In this document: piece by piece, positions 27,984-39,777 of the stretch | How positions within the stretch are numbered: the stretch's first letter is position 1 | Layout: every line of letters begins with the position of its first letter | From: an uncultured Colwellia sp. | GTDB taxonomy: Bacteria; Pseudomonadota; Gammaproteobacteria; Enterobacterales; Alteromonadaceae | Direction: 5' to 3' | Assembly (NCBI GenBank): GCA_913058395.1 | Contig: CAJXQI010000022.1 | Location: 1-64,000, forward strand | DNA length: 64,000 nucleotides | Position numbers and translations under genes: made by a program | The notes under the pieces: model-generated | What the model was told of the DNA's origin: nothing | The model's database searches: none | Seen by the model: the letters and a program-made list of their open reading frames with translations, nothing else

Positions 27984-28523
27984 TTATTTTAATAAGTCTG
28001 CTGCAGCTGCAGATAACTGTTGCTGATATTCTTCATTGCTTAATCGAGAGTTTTCCATGTCAAAATTATCATAAAAGCTTGGAATAGAAAGTGATGCTTT
28101 GACGTCACCGGCAAAGTAAGGTGCTGAGCCTTTTGCCGCAGCCAATACACTACCTGCACCACCAGGTCCTGGCGAGGTTGCTAGTAATAACATAGGTTTG
28201 TTTTGAAAAACCTTTTGGTCAATACGAGAAGCCCAATCAAATAAATTCTTATAAGCGGCAGTATAACTACCATTGTGTTCGGCGAATGAAATAATAATGG
28301 CATCGCTTTCACCTAGTTTTTTGAAAAAGGTTTTTGCGGCTTCTGGTTGGCCTAATTCTTCTTCTTTGTCTTGGCTGAATAGTGGCATTTCAAAGTCGTT
28401 TAAATCAAGTACTTCAATGTCAGTACCTTCATTGCTTTGAGCTGCTAGGTTAGCAGCATGTGCAGCCAATTGTTTGTTAATTGATTTACGGCTTGAACTT
28501 GCGCCAAATGCAATTACTTTCAT
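27984..28523 (-). CDS. NADPH-dependent FMN reductase family protein
   Basis: A 179-aa flavodoxin-fold protein. The FMN phosphate loop is in FGASSSRKSINKQLA, the middle shows IISFAEHNGSYTAAYKNLFDW and the third loop LLATSPGPGGAGSVLA. Such enzymes (ChrR/YieF-like) reduce quinones or other electrophiles with NAD(P)H. It overlaps the pirin gene by 4 bases (ATGA), so the two are translationally coupled. Confidence 0.88.
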   Translation of the reverse strand: MKVIAFGASSSRKSINKQLAAHAANLAAQSNEGTDIEVLDLNDFEMPLFSQDKEEELGQPEAAKTFFKKLGESDAIIISFAEHNGSYTAAYKNLFDWASRIDQKVFQNKPMLLLATSPGPGGAGSVLAAAKGSAPYFAGDVKASLSIPSFYDNFDMENSRLSNEEYQQQLSAAAADLLK

Positions 28524-29233
28524 GATAATGCCTCATTTTGTTGGTCTGTTTGATAAATGAATATAGCTTGTCCTTGTGTCAACGCTGTAAAGTTAACTCC
28601 TTGCTGACAATGCACTAAACTGCGCGCATTAATTTTTTCACCGTTAATTTCTGCATCCCCTTTACTCAAATACACCATTACTTCATCAGACAAAGTAATG
28701 TTCTGCTCAACTACGGTATTACTCACCGCAATAGATATTTGACTATTAAAAGTATTTTTCTGGCTTTTATTACCACCGTAGACTTGAGTTAATTGTCCAA
28801 GTTTAGGTTGATAAACCTTATAGCCTGCTTGTTCACCTAATTCGTCTGGTAGCACCCAAAGTTGGATCATTTGGTTCTGCTGATTATTTGGGTTTACTTC
28901 ATTGTGACGAAAACCTTCAGCGCCCGCACGTTGCACTTGTACAGAGCCTGCTGGTAAATTTTCACCATGACCTAAACTGCCGTGGTGTTCAATTTCACCT
29001 TCAACCATTACCGAAATAACATCAACTTCTTTATGTCCGTGCATGTGGGTTTCACCATGAGGAAGAAAGTTAGCATCAGCGAGGTAAACAAAGTTGCCTA
29101 AACCCGGAAATGCAATGGTTTTTGAACGGCCAAATAGTGCTTGGTTAATGACAAAATGTCGTTCAATTAAGCCTGCAAAGCCACTTTGTGGTAGTTGCTC
29201 GAAAGTTAAGGTTTTCATTTTTTTCGTCATCAT
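28520..29233 (-). CDS. Pirin family protein (YhhW-like)
   Basis: A 237-aa bicupin. The metal-binding N-terminal cupin shows FLPHGETHMHGHKEVDVIS with several His and MVEGEIEHHGSLG, followed by VQVQRAGAEGFRHNEVNP and IQLWVLPDE. E. coli YhhW has quercetinase activity; the true substrate here is unknown. It is the first gene of a two-gene unit with the FMN reductase, a pairing consistent with redox or electrophile handling. The start could be any of three near-by ATGs. Confidence 0.88.
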   Translation of the reverse strand: MMTKKMKTLTFEQLPQSGFAGLIERHFVINQALFGRSKTIAFPGLGNFVYLADANFLPHGETHMHGHKEVDVISVMVEGEIEHHGSLGHGENLPAGSVQVQRAGAEGFRHNEVNPNNQQNQMIQLWVLPDELGEQAGYKVYQPKLGQLTQVYGGNKSQKNTFNSQISIAVSNTVVEQNITLSDEVMVYLSKGDAEINGEKINARSLVHCQQGVNFTALTQGQAIFIYQTDQQNEALS

Positions 29234-29465
29234 TTTTGCTTCTTTAGTAAACTATAGCCAGTGTATGCTGATGTTTCACAATGATAAATACCAGTTTGAG
29301 TAAATGATTATTACGCTTATCGTAATAACACGTGTTTTTATGTGATTATTGTTAATAATGTTGATTTATAAATATCATCACTCTACATAGCGGCGAAACT
29401 TCGCTAAAATAGCGCAACTATCTTTATATATGCAGTTTTACACTGCGTTTGTTTTAGGAAAATTA

Positions 29466-30416
29466 GTGTCTACTAACGAAAAACGCCTTAATAAATACAT
29501 TAGTGACTCAGGTTATTGTTCACGTCGATTTGCTGATAAATTGATTGAAAAAAATCGAGTGACTATTAATGGCATAGTACCTGAGCTAGGCACTAAAGTA
29601 GTGCCGGGTGACAAGGTTTGTGTTGATGGCATGGAAATTAAGGCCAGTGATAGTAACCATGCTGACCGAGTTTATATTGCCTATAACAAGCCTATCGGCA
29701 TTACTTGTACCACTGAGCTTCAGGTTCGAGGCAATATTATTGATGCTATAGGTCATCCCAAACGTATTTTCCCCATTGGTCGCTTAGATAAGCCGTCAGA
29801 AGGTTTAATTTTTCTAACCAGTGATGGTGACATTGTTAATAAAATTCTACGTGCTGAAAATGCCCACGATAAAGAATATGTTGTCACGGTAGATCAACCG
29901 ATCAGTGAACGCTTTGTTGAAAGAATGTCAAAAGGGGTGCCTATTTTAGGTACGATCACTAAGCCGTGTATTGTTACTCCTGAAAGTAAGTATGTTTTTC
30001 GTATTATTTTAACTCAAGGTTTAAACCGACAAATTCGCCGTATGTGTGAATATCTCGGTTATGAAGTCACGAAGCTTAATCGCTCGCGCATTATGAATGT
30101 TGAGCTAGGGCAATTACGTCCAGGACAATGGCGTGATTTAACTGAGAATGAAATGGCGGAAATAAATGCTGCTGTAGCTGGCTCGCGTAAAACCGCCATG
30201 GGTGATGACTTTACAGAGCCTAAAATGGAAGCAAAAGCAGAAGCCGTTGAAGTACCGAAAAAGATCGATATAGCAGCTGACATTAAACACGCTAATAAAG
30301 TGATAACGTCAAAGGCTAATAAGTATTCTGAGAAAAAACTAACACGCATTGATGTAAAAAAGCCTGCTGCAACGTCATCAGGTAAAAAACGCTTAAGCCT
30401 GAAAAAGAAAAGTTAA
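29466..30416 (+). CDS. rluF: 23S rRNA pseudouridine synthase RluF
   Basis: RluF converts U2604 of 23S rRNA to pseudouridine. The 316-aa protein has an N-terminal S4 RNA-binding domain (RLNKYISDSGYCSRRFAD, KNRVTINGI) and a catalytic domain with the Asp in PIGRLDKPSEGLIFLTSDGD and LTQGLNRQIRRMCEYLGY. The last 80 residues are Lys/Ala-rich and low in complexity. I chose GTG 29466 (AGGA 7 bases before) over an in-frame ATG at 29430, which gives an odd hydrophobic leader. Confidence 0.92.
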   Translation: MSTNEKRLNKYISDSGYCSRRFADKLIEKNRVTINGIVPELGTKVVPGDKVCVDGMEIKASDSNHADRVYIAYNKPIGITCTTELQVRGNIIDAIGHPKRIFPIGRLDKPSEGLIFLTSDGDIVNKILRAENAHDKEYVVTVDQPISERFVERMSKGVPILGTITKPCIVTPESKYVFRIILTQGLNRQIRRMCEYLGYEVTKLNRSRIMNVELGQLRPGQWRDLTENEMAEINAAVAGSRKTAMGDDFTEPKMEAKAEAVEVPKKIDIAADIKHANKVITSKANKYSEKKLTRIDVKKPAATSSGKKRLSLKKKS

Positions 30417-30443
30417 TTAAGGCGTCACGCTTTAGTTAACTAG

Positions 30444-30477
30444 CTTACCTGTATGCCTGAGCTGGCTTACAGGTAAG
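30444..30477. terminator. Terminator-like hairpin between rluF and the spermidine-synthase-like gene
   Basis: CTTACCTGTA at 30444-30453 pairs perfectly with TACAGGTAAG at 30468-30477; inner bases extend the stem after a mismatch. It lies between convergent genes. The T-run is weak on both sides. Confidence 0.5.
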
Positions 30478-30529
30478 ACTTATTAATTTAACCTTCTCAC
30501 CTTTAATTAAATCAATTGCAGTTAACTTT

Positions 30530-31447
30530 CTACTTCAAATTTAATAAGTTTGCTGGCGAGTATTGATCGGTTAATAATCGTGTATCTTTGGGCCAATCTT
30601 GTTGTATCGCCGTAGACTTCATATAACGGCTTATTTCCGTAATATTTACATCAAAAGGTCGCAATATTGTAGTAAGCGCTTTCGCACGCTCGGCAATAAC
30701 ACTGTCTTGTGGTAAAGGCTTCTCACTGGTTAATATAATGCGATTACTGTTTTTCTTGTTTCTAACATTGAAAAAGTCACCAAATACTGATTTATAAGTG
30801 GCAGATTCAACATCGTATAAATCACTTATCGAAAATGTATTTGCTGCTAACACGCCATTATCGCTAAGTAGTGCTTTGGTTTCCTGTAAGAATTCTTGCG
30901 TCATCAGGTGCTCAGGAATATAGTCGCCATTGAAGGCATCAAGAATAATCCAATCATATTTCTGCTGTTTTAAAACTGCGCGTTTAACAAAAATGCGGCC
31001 ATCTTGTACCACTGAAGTTACTTTTTCATTTTCGAAAAAGCCAAAATAATTTCTCGCCACTTTAATCACCGCAGGATCAATTTCAACATTAGTAATAGTG
31101 GCATCAGGGAAAATTTGATGTAGAGAATTCGACATAGTACCGCCGCCTAAGCCAACAATTAAAATTCGCTCTGGGTTTGGGTTAACCAATAAACTGGCAA
31201 ACAGCATTTTAGTATAATTAAATACTAAGCGTTGAGGATCGTCGACTAGCATGCAGCTTTGTTGGGTTTTAGCACTTTTAACGTTGAATTTTAAACAACG
31301 TAAGCCGCGTTTTTCTTCTACCAATATATTGCGATATAACGAACGTTCGCTGTGAATAGTCTCGGCACTTGCTTGAGTATTTAAAGCGGCACTAATCAGC
31401 ACATTACTTAGTACTGATATTAAAAAAGTGATTAATAATTTATTCAT
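30530..31447 (-). CDS. Spermidine-synthase-like protein with signal peptide
   Basis: A 305-aa protein with a clear signal peptide (MNKLLITFLISVLSNVLIS, cleavage after ASA near 31) and then a SpeE-type Rossmann methyltransferase fold: LIVGLGGGTMSNSLHQIFP, TNVEIDPAVIKVARNYFGF and ILDAFNGDYIPEHLMTQ. Export of this fold is unexpected because S-adenosyl substrates are cytoplasmic. ATG 31447 follows AAGGAG and overlaps the stop codon of the upstream membrane gene by 8 bases. In many bacteria the two are one fused protein; here they are separate. Confidence 0.82.
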   Translation of the reverse strand: MNKLLITFLISVLSNVLISAALNTQASAETIHSERSLYRNILVEEKRGLRCLKFNVKSAKTQQSCMLVDDPQRLVFNYTKMLFASLLVNPNPERILIVGLGGGTMSNSLHQIFPDATITNVEIDPAVIKVARNYFGFFENEKVTSVVQDGRIFVKRAVLKQQKYDWIILDAFNGDYIPEHLMTQEFLQETKALLSDNGVLAANTFSISDLYDVESATYKSVFGDFFNVRNKKNSNRIILTSEKPLPQDSVIAERAKALTTILRPFDVNITEISRYMKSTAIQQDWPKDTRLLTDQYSPANLLNLK

Positions 31448-32111
31448 TAGTCGCTCCTTGACTGTTAATACTTTCACTGTTGCCAGTTGGTTGATTTAGG
31501 CGATTAAAAACCATTGCACTTAGGCCAAGTAAAATCAAAATGCTGCTAAATACGGTGATAATATTGTTAACTTCAAACAGCAATACTAAATAGAATGAGG
31601 TAATAATAGTACCTAAGGCACTACCTAATGTTGAAACAAAATACAGAAAGCCTGCAACTTGGCCACTTTTATTTTTATCGGTGACCAACAAGCGCACCGA
31701 GTATGGTGAGATCATGCCGAGAATAACAGTAGGAATAAAGAATAGCGCCATTGAAGCCAATAGTGAGCCATACCGTGTGTCTTCTATGGCAAGAAAAATA
31801 GCTTCCATTAACCATTCTGATGAAAAAGCTACTGGTAAAATGGCAATACCAGCAAAAATAAAAATCAAGCCATAACGATTTAAAGACGCTGCTTTTGTGG
31901 AAAGTTTGCCACCGGCCAAATAACCGAAAGATAAACTCAACATAAATACCGTGATGATACTGCCCCAGATATGAACGCTACTGCCAAAAAATGGCGCTAG
32001 AATTCGTCCACCGAGTAATTCGATACCCATGATGCAAAAGCCACTAGAAAAGGCCAGTAAATAGATTAAAGGGTTTTGCCACTGCTGCATTTTATTATTT
32101 TTATTAGTCAT
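31440..32111 (-). CDS. Membrane partner of the spermidine-synthase-like protein
   Basis: A 223-aa integral membrane protein with about six spans. It matches the N-terminal half of fused membrane/spermidine-synthase proteins: FCIMGIELLGGRILAPFFGSS, WGSIITVFMLSLSFGYLAGG, FIPTVILGMISPYSVRLL and FVSTLGSALGTIITSF. Its stop overlaps the start of the synthase-like gene, so the two are translationally coupled and probably form one complex with the soluble part outside the membrane. What it moves or modifies is unknown. Confidence 0.82.
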   Translation of the reverse strand: MTNKNNKMQQWQNPLIYLLAFSSGFCIMGIELLGGRILAPFFGSSVHIWGSIITVFMLSLSFGYLAGGKLSTKAASLNRYGLIFIFAGIAILPVAFSSEWLMEAIFLAIEDTRYGSLLASMALFFIPTVILGMISPYSVRLLVTDKNKSGQVAGFLYFVSTLGSALGTIITSFYLVLLFEVNNIITVFSSILILLGLSAMVFNRLNQPTGNSESINSQGATNE

Positions 32112-32199
32112 TTAGCATACTACTTTAGTTATTAGATTGAATTGATAACGGTTTGTTAATTTATCTTACAACGGAAGTGAACTTGGATGCTAGACAGAA

Positions 32200-32229
32200 A
32201 AAAGGCTTGTTACAAAAAACAAGCCTTTT
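32200..32229 (-). terminator. Rho-independent terminator after uvrA
   Basis: AAAAGGCTTGTT at 32200-32211 pairs with AACAAGCCTTTT at 32218-32229 around a 6-base loop. T-run follows on the minus strand. It lies 23 bases after the uvrA stop. Confidence 0.88.
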
Positions 32230-32251
32230 GGCAGAACATCAGAACTGATGC

Positions 32252-35092
32252 TTAGTTTTTAGTTGCGTTGGCTAATAAAGGCTTTAAGAATCTCGCGGTA
32301 TGCGAGCCTTTATGTTTAGCAACTTGCTCTGGTGTACCTGTTACTAATATTTCACCACCGCCTGAACCACCTTCAGGACCTAAGTCGACAACCCAATCAG
32401 CGGTTTTTATGACATCAAGGTTATGCTCGATAACGACAATGGTATTGCCGTGGTCACGTAAACGATGGATCACTTGTAGCAATTGCTTAATATCGTGAAA
32501 ATGTAAGCCAGTGGTCGGTTCATCAAGAATATAAAGCGTTTTGCCGGTATCTCGCTTTGATAGCTCTTTCGATAACTTAACCCGCTGCGCTTCACCGCCT
32601 GAAAGCGTTGTCGCTGATTGACCTAATTTGATATAGCTTAAACCAACATCCATTAAGGTTTGTAGTTTACGTTTTACCGCAGGAATAGGACCGAAGAACT
32701 CTAGCGCATCTTCAATGGTCATATCCAACACTTCATGAATGCTCTTACCCTTGTATTTCACTTCTAACGTTTCACGGTTATAGCGTTTACTCTTACAAAC
32801 GTCACAAGGCACATAAACATCAGGTAAAAAGTGCATTTCAACTTTAATTAAACCGTCACCCTGACAGGCTTCACAACGACCGCCCTTGACATTAAAGCTA
32901 AAGCGACCTGGTTTGTAACCACGTGAACGTGATTCTTGCGTGGCGGCAAAAATTTCACGTATAGCGGTAAAAATACCGGTATAGGTTGCAGGATTTGAGC
33001 GTGGTGTTCGCCCAATTGGGCTTTGGTCGATATCAATAACTTTATCGAGTAAATCTAAACCGGTAATTTCTTTGTGTGGTGCAGGCTCTTGTGTCGTTGC
33101 CCCGTTTAATTCGATATGAGCAAGCTTGTACAAGGTATCGTTGATCAGGGTTGATTTACCTGAGCCAGAAACCCCCGTAACACAAGTCATTAGGCCATTT
33201 GGAATAACCAAGTCAACATTTTTCAGGTTATTACCTGTTGCACCTTTAAGTTTAACAACATTGTTTTTATCAAATGGTGTTCTAGTTTTCGGTATTTCAA
33301 TACACTCTCTTCCTGACAGATACTGGCCAGTAAGTGAGTCTTCACATGCTAAAATGTCATTTACATCGCCTTCAGCAATAATATTACCGCCATGAACACC
33401 AGCACCAGGGCCAATATCGATAACATAGTCAGCCGCGCGAATGGCGTCTTCATCATGTTCCACTACGATCACGGTATTTCCTAAATCACGTAAATGGATC
33501 AAGGTTTCAAGTAAACGTTCATTGTCGCGTTGATGTAAGCCAATTGAAGGCTCGTCAAGCACGTACATGACACCGACTAAACCAGCGCCAATTTGACTAG
33601 CTAAACGAATACGTTGTGCTTCACCACCTGATAACGTGCCTGAAGCGCGAGATAAGTTAAGGTAATTTAAACCAACATTAACCAGGAAACCTAAACGGTC
33701 ACAAACTTCTTTAAGAATTTTTTCTGCAATTTGAGCTTTTTGGCCTTCAAGTTTTAAGCCTTGGAAAAATGCCAGAGCGTCGGCAATGGCATATTCAGCA
33801 ACTTCAGGTAATGGCGTGTCAGCAATAAAAACATTGCGAGCTTCTAAGCGCAGTCGACTACCGTCACAATCTGGACAGTGTTGGCTATTTAAATATTTTG
33901 CTAGCTCTTCACGTACCGCGTTAGACTCTGTTTCACGGTAACGGCGATCCATATTATTTAAAATACCTTCGAATGGGTGTTTGCGAATAACAATATCACC
34001 GCGATCATTCATGTATTTAAATTCAATTTCTTGTTTACCGCTACCACGTAGAATTAATTCCTGTGTTTTCTCCGCTAATTCATTGAACGGTAAGTCTAAG
34101 GCGAATTGATAATGGTCAGCCAACGCTTGTAACATTTGAAAGTAATAAAAATTTCGCTTATCCCAGCCACGAATTGCACCGCCAGCCAAGCTCAACTCAG
34201 GATTTGAAATAACGCGACTTGCGTCGAAATATTGTTGATTACCTAAACCATCACAAGTTTGACAAGCACCAGCAGGGTTATTGAAAGAGAACAATCGTGG
34301 CTCTAATTCTTGCATGCTATAGCCACATTTAGGACAGGCAAAATTAGCCGAGAAAACCAATTCTTCTTTGCTTGGTTCGTCCATATAGGCAACTTTCACG
34401 GTACCTGAAGTCAATGAAAGGGCAGTTTCAAATGATTCAGCAAGGCGTAATTGGATGTCTTCACGCACTTTTAAGCGGTCAACAACCACTTCAATGGTAT
34501 GCTTTTTATGTAATTCTAAGGTTGGTGGATCAGAAAGATCACAAACTTCTCCATCAATACGAGCACGAATATAACCTTGGGCAGCAAGGTTATCTAATAA
34601 TTTAACATGCTCACCTTTGCGGTCTTGCAATACAGGCGCAAGTACCATCACTTTAGTGCCTTCATCTAGCGCTAAAACTCGGTCAACCATTTGTGAAATA
34701 GTTTGTGCGGTAAGTGGTAAGTGATGATCTGGACAACGAGGCTCACCTACACGTGCATAAAGCAAACGTAGATAATCATAAATCTCAGTAATGGTACCAA
34801 CCGTTGAACGAGGGTTATGTGATGTTGATTTTTGTTCAATGGAAATGGCTGGCGATAAACCTTCAATGTGATCAACATCGGGTTTTTCCATTAATGATAA
34901 AAATTGGCGTGCATAAGCGGAAAGTGATTCAACGTAACGTCTTTGACCTTCAGCGTATAAAGTATCAAAGGCTAATGAAGACTTACCTGAACCAGAAAGG
35001 CCAGTAATAACAACTAACTTGTCGCGTGGAATATTTACATTAATATTTTTTAAGTTGTGAGTGCGAGCACCCCTGACTTCAATTTTTTTCAT
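32252..35092 (-). CDS. uvrA: Excinuclease ABC subunit UvrA
   Basis: UvrA is the damage-recognising ATPase of nucleotide-excision repair. The 946-aa protein (E. coli: 940) starts [17 protein letters not shown] and has two ABC ATPase units: Walker [13 protein letters not shown] and [10 protein letters not shown], signatures [11 protein letters not shown] and [11 protein letters not shown], and Walker [12 protein letters not shown] and [11 protein letters not shown]. Zinc-finger cysteines are visible in CPKCGYSMQ and CEACQGDG...CDVCKSKRY. The 370-base divergent region with yajR shows no convincing LexA box. All domains are intact. Confidence 0.97.
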   Translation of the reverse strand: MKKIEVRGARTHNLKNINVNIPRDKLVVITGLSGSGKSSLAFDTLYAEGQRRYVESLSAYARQFLSLMEKPDVDHIEGLSPAISIEQKSTSHNPRSTVGTITEIYDYLRLLYARVGEPRCPDHHLPLTAQTISQMVDRVLALDEGTKVMVLAPVLQDRKGEHVKLLDNLAAQGYIRARIDGEVCDLSDPPTLELHKKHTIEVVVDRLKVREDIQLRLAESFETALSLTSGTVKVAYMDEPSKEELVFSANFACPKCGYSMQELEPRLFSFNNPAGACQTCDGLGNQQYFDASRVISNPELSLAGGAIRGWDKRNFYYFQMLQALADHYQFALDLPFNELAEKTQELILRGSGKQEIEFKYMNDRGDIVIRKHPFEGILNNMDRRYRETESNAVREELAKYLNSQHCPDCDGSRLRLEARNVFIADTPLPEVAEYAIADALAFFQGLKLEGQKAQIAEKILKEVCDRLGFLVNVGLNYLNLSRASGTLSGGEAQRIRLASQIGAGLVGVMYVLDEPSIGLHQRDNERLLETLIHLRDLGNTVIVVEHDEDAIRAADYVIDIGPGAGVHGGNIIAEGDVNDILACEDSLTGQYLSGRECIEIPKTRTPFDKNNVVKLKGATGNNLKNVDLVIPNGLMTCVTGVSGSGKSTLINDTLYKLAHIELNGATTQEPAPHKEITGLDLLDKVIDIDQSPIGRTPRSNPATYTGIFTAIREIFAATQESRSRGYKPGRFSFNVKGGRCEACQGDGLIKVEMHFLPDVYVPCDVCKSKRYNRETLEVKYKGKSIHEVLDMTIEDALEFFGPIPAVKRKLQTLMDVGLSYIKLGQSATTLSGGEAQRVKLSKELSKRDTGKTLYILDEPTTGLHFHDIKQLLQVIHRLRDHGNTIVVIEHNLDVIKTADWVVDLGPEGGSGGGEILVTGTPEQVAKHKGSHTARFLKPLLANATKN

Positions 35093-35462
35093 AATGACAT
35101 TGTGACCAGTTTAACGCCCGTCATCCCTATGCGAAAATTTTCCACAGATGAAGTGATGGACTGATTGCAAATTACCTTATGCTATATCAACACTTGAAAT
35201 AATTATTGGCGGTAAAATACTAACCTATTAAGGCTGTTTTTACGGCAAAAGTTACTAAGTATTATTTCGACCTGAACATAAAGTTAGAACCAAATATTAT
35301 CGCACAGATTTTAATCCGAATTCATCTTAAATCTCTGTTTTTGTTCATTCGGTGACCGTGGTAAGATACGCGCGTTTTTCTAGCTTTATGATTGCTGTAT
35401 TGGCAGCTAGTAACAGCTAGGTTTAAAGTTTACTATCCAGTTTAAGTAGAGTTAACATTTTC
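35093..35462. promoter_or_regulatory. Divergent promoter region between uvrA and yajR
   Basis: No gene is supported in these 370 bases. The region must hold promoters for both genes. A possible yajR promoter is TTTGTT near 35339 with TAAGAT at 35362-35367. I looked for a CTGT-N8-ACAG LexA site and found none that fits. Confidence 0.3.
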
Positions 35463-36827
35463 ATGAGCGCATCCGGTTTAAATAGTATTGAAAAAAAAGC
35501 AGCATTTTCGCTAGCCTCTGTGTTTGGCTTGCGGATGTTAGGTCTGTTTATGATTTTGCCCGTATTTGCCATTTACGGTGAACAACTTATTGGCTATAGC
35601 CCAATTTGGATCGGTTTAGCTATTGGTGCTTATGGCTTAACTCAAGCGTTATTACAAATTCCGATGGGAATTTTATCAGACAAATTTGGACGCAAACCAG
35701 TAATTCTGACAGGGTTAGTGGTGTTTTTCATTGGTAGTGTTGTGGCGGCAATGTCAGAGACTATTTATGGTGTAGTTGCTGGTCGAGCCTTACAAGGTAC
35801 CGGTGCTATTGCCAGTGCAATACTGGCCTTAGCTGCTGATTTAAGCCGTGAAGAACAGCGACCTAAAGTCATGGCGACTATTGGTATGTTTATCGGTGTT
35901 TCATTTACTATTGCGATGATTATTGGCCCTATCGTCGCACAGGCTTTTGGCTTGAGTGGTCTATTTTGGTTCATTGCCATTTTAACCATTTTTGCCATGT
36001 TAACCATTCAATTCATCGTACCAAATTCAATTAATACTGCACCCAAAGGTGACAATGTTGCCTTACCGTCGAAGCTTGGCAGCTTAATATTTGACGGGCA
36101 ATTATCGCGTTTAAATTGCGGCGTATTTATCCTTCATATGGCGCTAACAGCGTGTTTTGTTACCTTGCCAAAACAATTTGTTGCTAGCGGTTTAGCGCTT
36201 GAACAACATTGGCAACTTTATTTACCAACCTTAATTGGCTCATTTTTCTTGATGGTGCCGTTTATGATCATCGGTATGAAAAAGCAAAAAGAGAACCAAA
36301 TGTTCACCGCTGCTGTTGCTTTACTGACATTAGCATTGTTACTACTTTGGTATTTACCAATGGGCATTACAACATTAGTGATATTAGTGATGATGTTTTT
36401 TACAGCCTTTAATTACCTAGAAGCGACAATGCCTTCAATATTATCTCGCATTGCTCCTGCCGGCGTTAAAGGTAGTGTGATGGGAATATATTCTAGTAGT
36501 CAGTTTTTAGGAGCATTTGCTGGCGGTATTTTAGGTGGTTTTATTGCCAGTGAATTTGGCGAGCAGTCTATTTTCTTAGTGATGTCGCTATTTGGAATGG
36601 TTTGGGTCGTACTCACTTTGGGGATGAAACCATTGAAAAAGTCTAAGGCTTATAGTTTTAAAACTAACATTTCCAGTGACGAAAAAGCTTATGAAGTTGC
36701 CCAACAACTGAGTGAAATGCCCGGTGTTATTGAAGCAACTATTATGCATGATGAAGCTGTTGCCTATTTAAAAGTTGATGATAAAACTGCTGATTTAGTC
36801 AACATCAAAGCGTTATTAAATAGCTAA
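35463..36827 (+). CDS. yajR: MFS transporter YajR
   Basis: A 454-aa major-facilitator transporter, exactly the length of E. coli YajR. Twelve membrane spans occupy about 10-395, with the motif A loop GILSDKFGRKPVI after the second span and the extra drug-exporter-like motif GRALQGTGAIASAILA. The C-terminal 70 residues (DEKAYEVAQQLSEMPGVIEA to LKVDDKTADLV) form the ferredoxin-like soluble domain of YajR. The substrate is unknown. The stop codon abuts that of the convergent GreA/B-like gene. Confidence 0.88.
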   Translation: MSASGLNSIEKKAAFSLASVFGLRMLGLFMILPVFAIYGEQLIGYSPIWIGLAIGAYGLTQALLQIPMGILSDKFGRKPVILTGLVVFFIGSVVAAMSETIYGVVAGRALQGTGAIASAILALAADLSREEQRPKVMATIGMFIGVSFTIAMIIGPIVAQAFGLSGLFWFIAILTIFAMLTIQFIVPNSINTAPKGDNVALPSKLGSLIFDGQLSRLNCGVFILHMALTACFVTLPKQFVASGLALEQHWQLYLPTLIGSFFLMVPFMIIGMKKQKENQMFTAAVALLTLALLLLWYLPMGITTLVILVMMFFTAFNYLEATMPSILSRIAPAGVKGSVMGIYSSSQFLGAFAGGILGGFIASEFGEQSIFLVMSLFGMVWVVLTLGMKPLKKSKAYSFKTNISSDEKAYEVAQQLSEMPGVIEATIMHDEAVAYLKVDDKTADLVNIKALLNS

Positions 36828-37343
36828 TTATTTTATATCCGTGATGAAGTCACAGAGGGTTTTATTACTAATTGATAGTTTGACTTCATCATCAAGTTCT
36901 TTGCCTAGCAATGCCGCCCCCATTGGTGATTGCGGGGTGATCAAAGTAATACTCACTAATATGTCTTGCTCAGTTATCTGACAACGATGACCGCCAGCTG
37001 CAGGGGTAATAAAAAACCACTGCTGCTTGGCAATATCCTGCTCCATTTGCACTAATGATCCCAGCACAATATTTGTTTGTTTTTCAGCTAAGTTAGCTGG
37101 AAAATCCTCAAAGCTTTTAATCGCTTGACGAATTTCGGCAACACGTCTTGATTGCCCTTCAGCCAAGTAACTTTGCTCAATGGCCAAGGTGTCATATTGC
37201 GTTTCTGCCACGGACTGATCATCAGTTGCCGCTTTGTGCGCATTGTCTGCAGCAACCAGCGCCAGTGTTAATTCTTGTTGTAGCTGCGAGATAATTTCAG
37301 CAATGATAATGTTTTTGTCGATGTTAATAACGCTTTCTCGCAT
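36828..37343 (-). CDS. GreA/GreB-family-like protein
   Basis: A 171-aa protein with an N-terminal coiled coil (about 10-75; LQQELTLALVAADNAHKAA) and a C-terminal FKBP-like GreA/B domain (about 90-165) with VSITLITPQSPMGAALLGKE and DDEVKLSI. Gre factors bind RNA polymerase through this domain. The coil tip here (DDQSVAETQYDT) has acidic residues as in GreA, but the protein is not a canonical GreA or GreB, so transcript-cleavage activity is uncertain. Convergent with yajR with no intervening base. Confidence 0.75.
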   Translation of the reverse strand: MRESVINIDKNIIIAEIISQLQQELTLALVAADNAHKAATDDQSVAETQYDTLAIEQSYLAEGQSRRVAEIRQAIKSFEDFPANLAEKQTNIVLGSLVQMEQDIAKQQWFFITPAAGGHRCQITEQDILVSITLITPQSPMGAALLGKELDDEVKLSISNKTLCDFITDIK

Positions 37344-37462
37344 AGGTTCTAAATGTTAGGTACTAAAAATTAGCTGCTAAAGATACGCAGCATACTCAGA
37401 TTACAAGGAAAGTAAATTACCATCTGTTAATGAGATTTTATCTGACGAATAAAAAACTAATC

Positions 37463-37534
37463 TGACAGGTGTCAAATTAAGCTTGAATTTTACTAAAAAT
37501 GCAGATACTTTAGTGGTAACTGGTTCGACCAAAA
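37463..37534 (+). promoter_or_regulatory. fadH upstream region with FadR-like operator and a second dyad
   Basis: AACTGGTTCGACCAAAA at 37518-37534 resembles the FadR operator (ANCTGGTCCGACCAGNT), differing at three fixed positions. FadR controls fatty-acid breakdown in gammaproteobacteria, matching the function of fadH 56 bases on. TGACA-GG-TGTCA at 37463-37474 is a second dyad of unknown use. Confidence 0.45.
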
Positions 37535-37583
37535 AAACTGAACTAGCTTTAAATGCAACTTAACATGACAACTAAAAAAGTGA

Positions 37584-39620
<2,037 letters not shown>

Positions 39621-39644
39621 ATTAATCTGTTTTAATCACTGTAG

Positions 39645-39680
39645 TTACCTGACAAGTTAATAAAATAGCTTGTTAGGTAA
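39645..39680 (+). terminator. Terminator hairpin after fadH
   Basis: TTACCTGACAAG at 39645-39656 pairs with CTTGTTAGGTAA at 39669-39680, with one G-U pair. A short TTTAT run follows. It lies 25 bases after the fadH stop codon. Confidence 0.6.
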
Positions 39681-39777
39681 TTTATCACAGCCATAAGCCA
39701 CAGCCATAAACTACCAAATAGTCAATTCAACTATAAATTAAATTGAAATAATCGTTAACTTATCGAGGTCAAATGGT

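Noticed and set aside
35093-35462. LexA (SOS) box for uvrA
   Set aside because: No CTGT-N8-ACAG-like site with acceptable halves was found on either strand.
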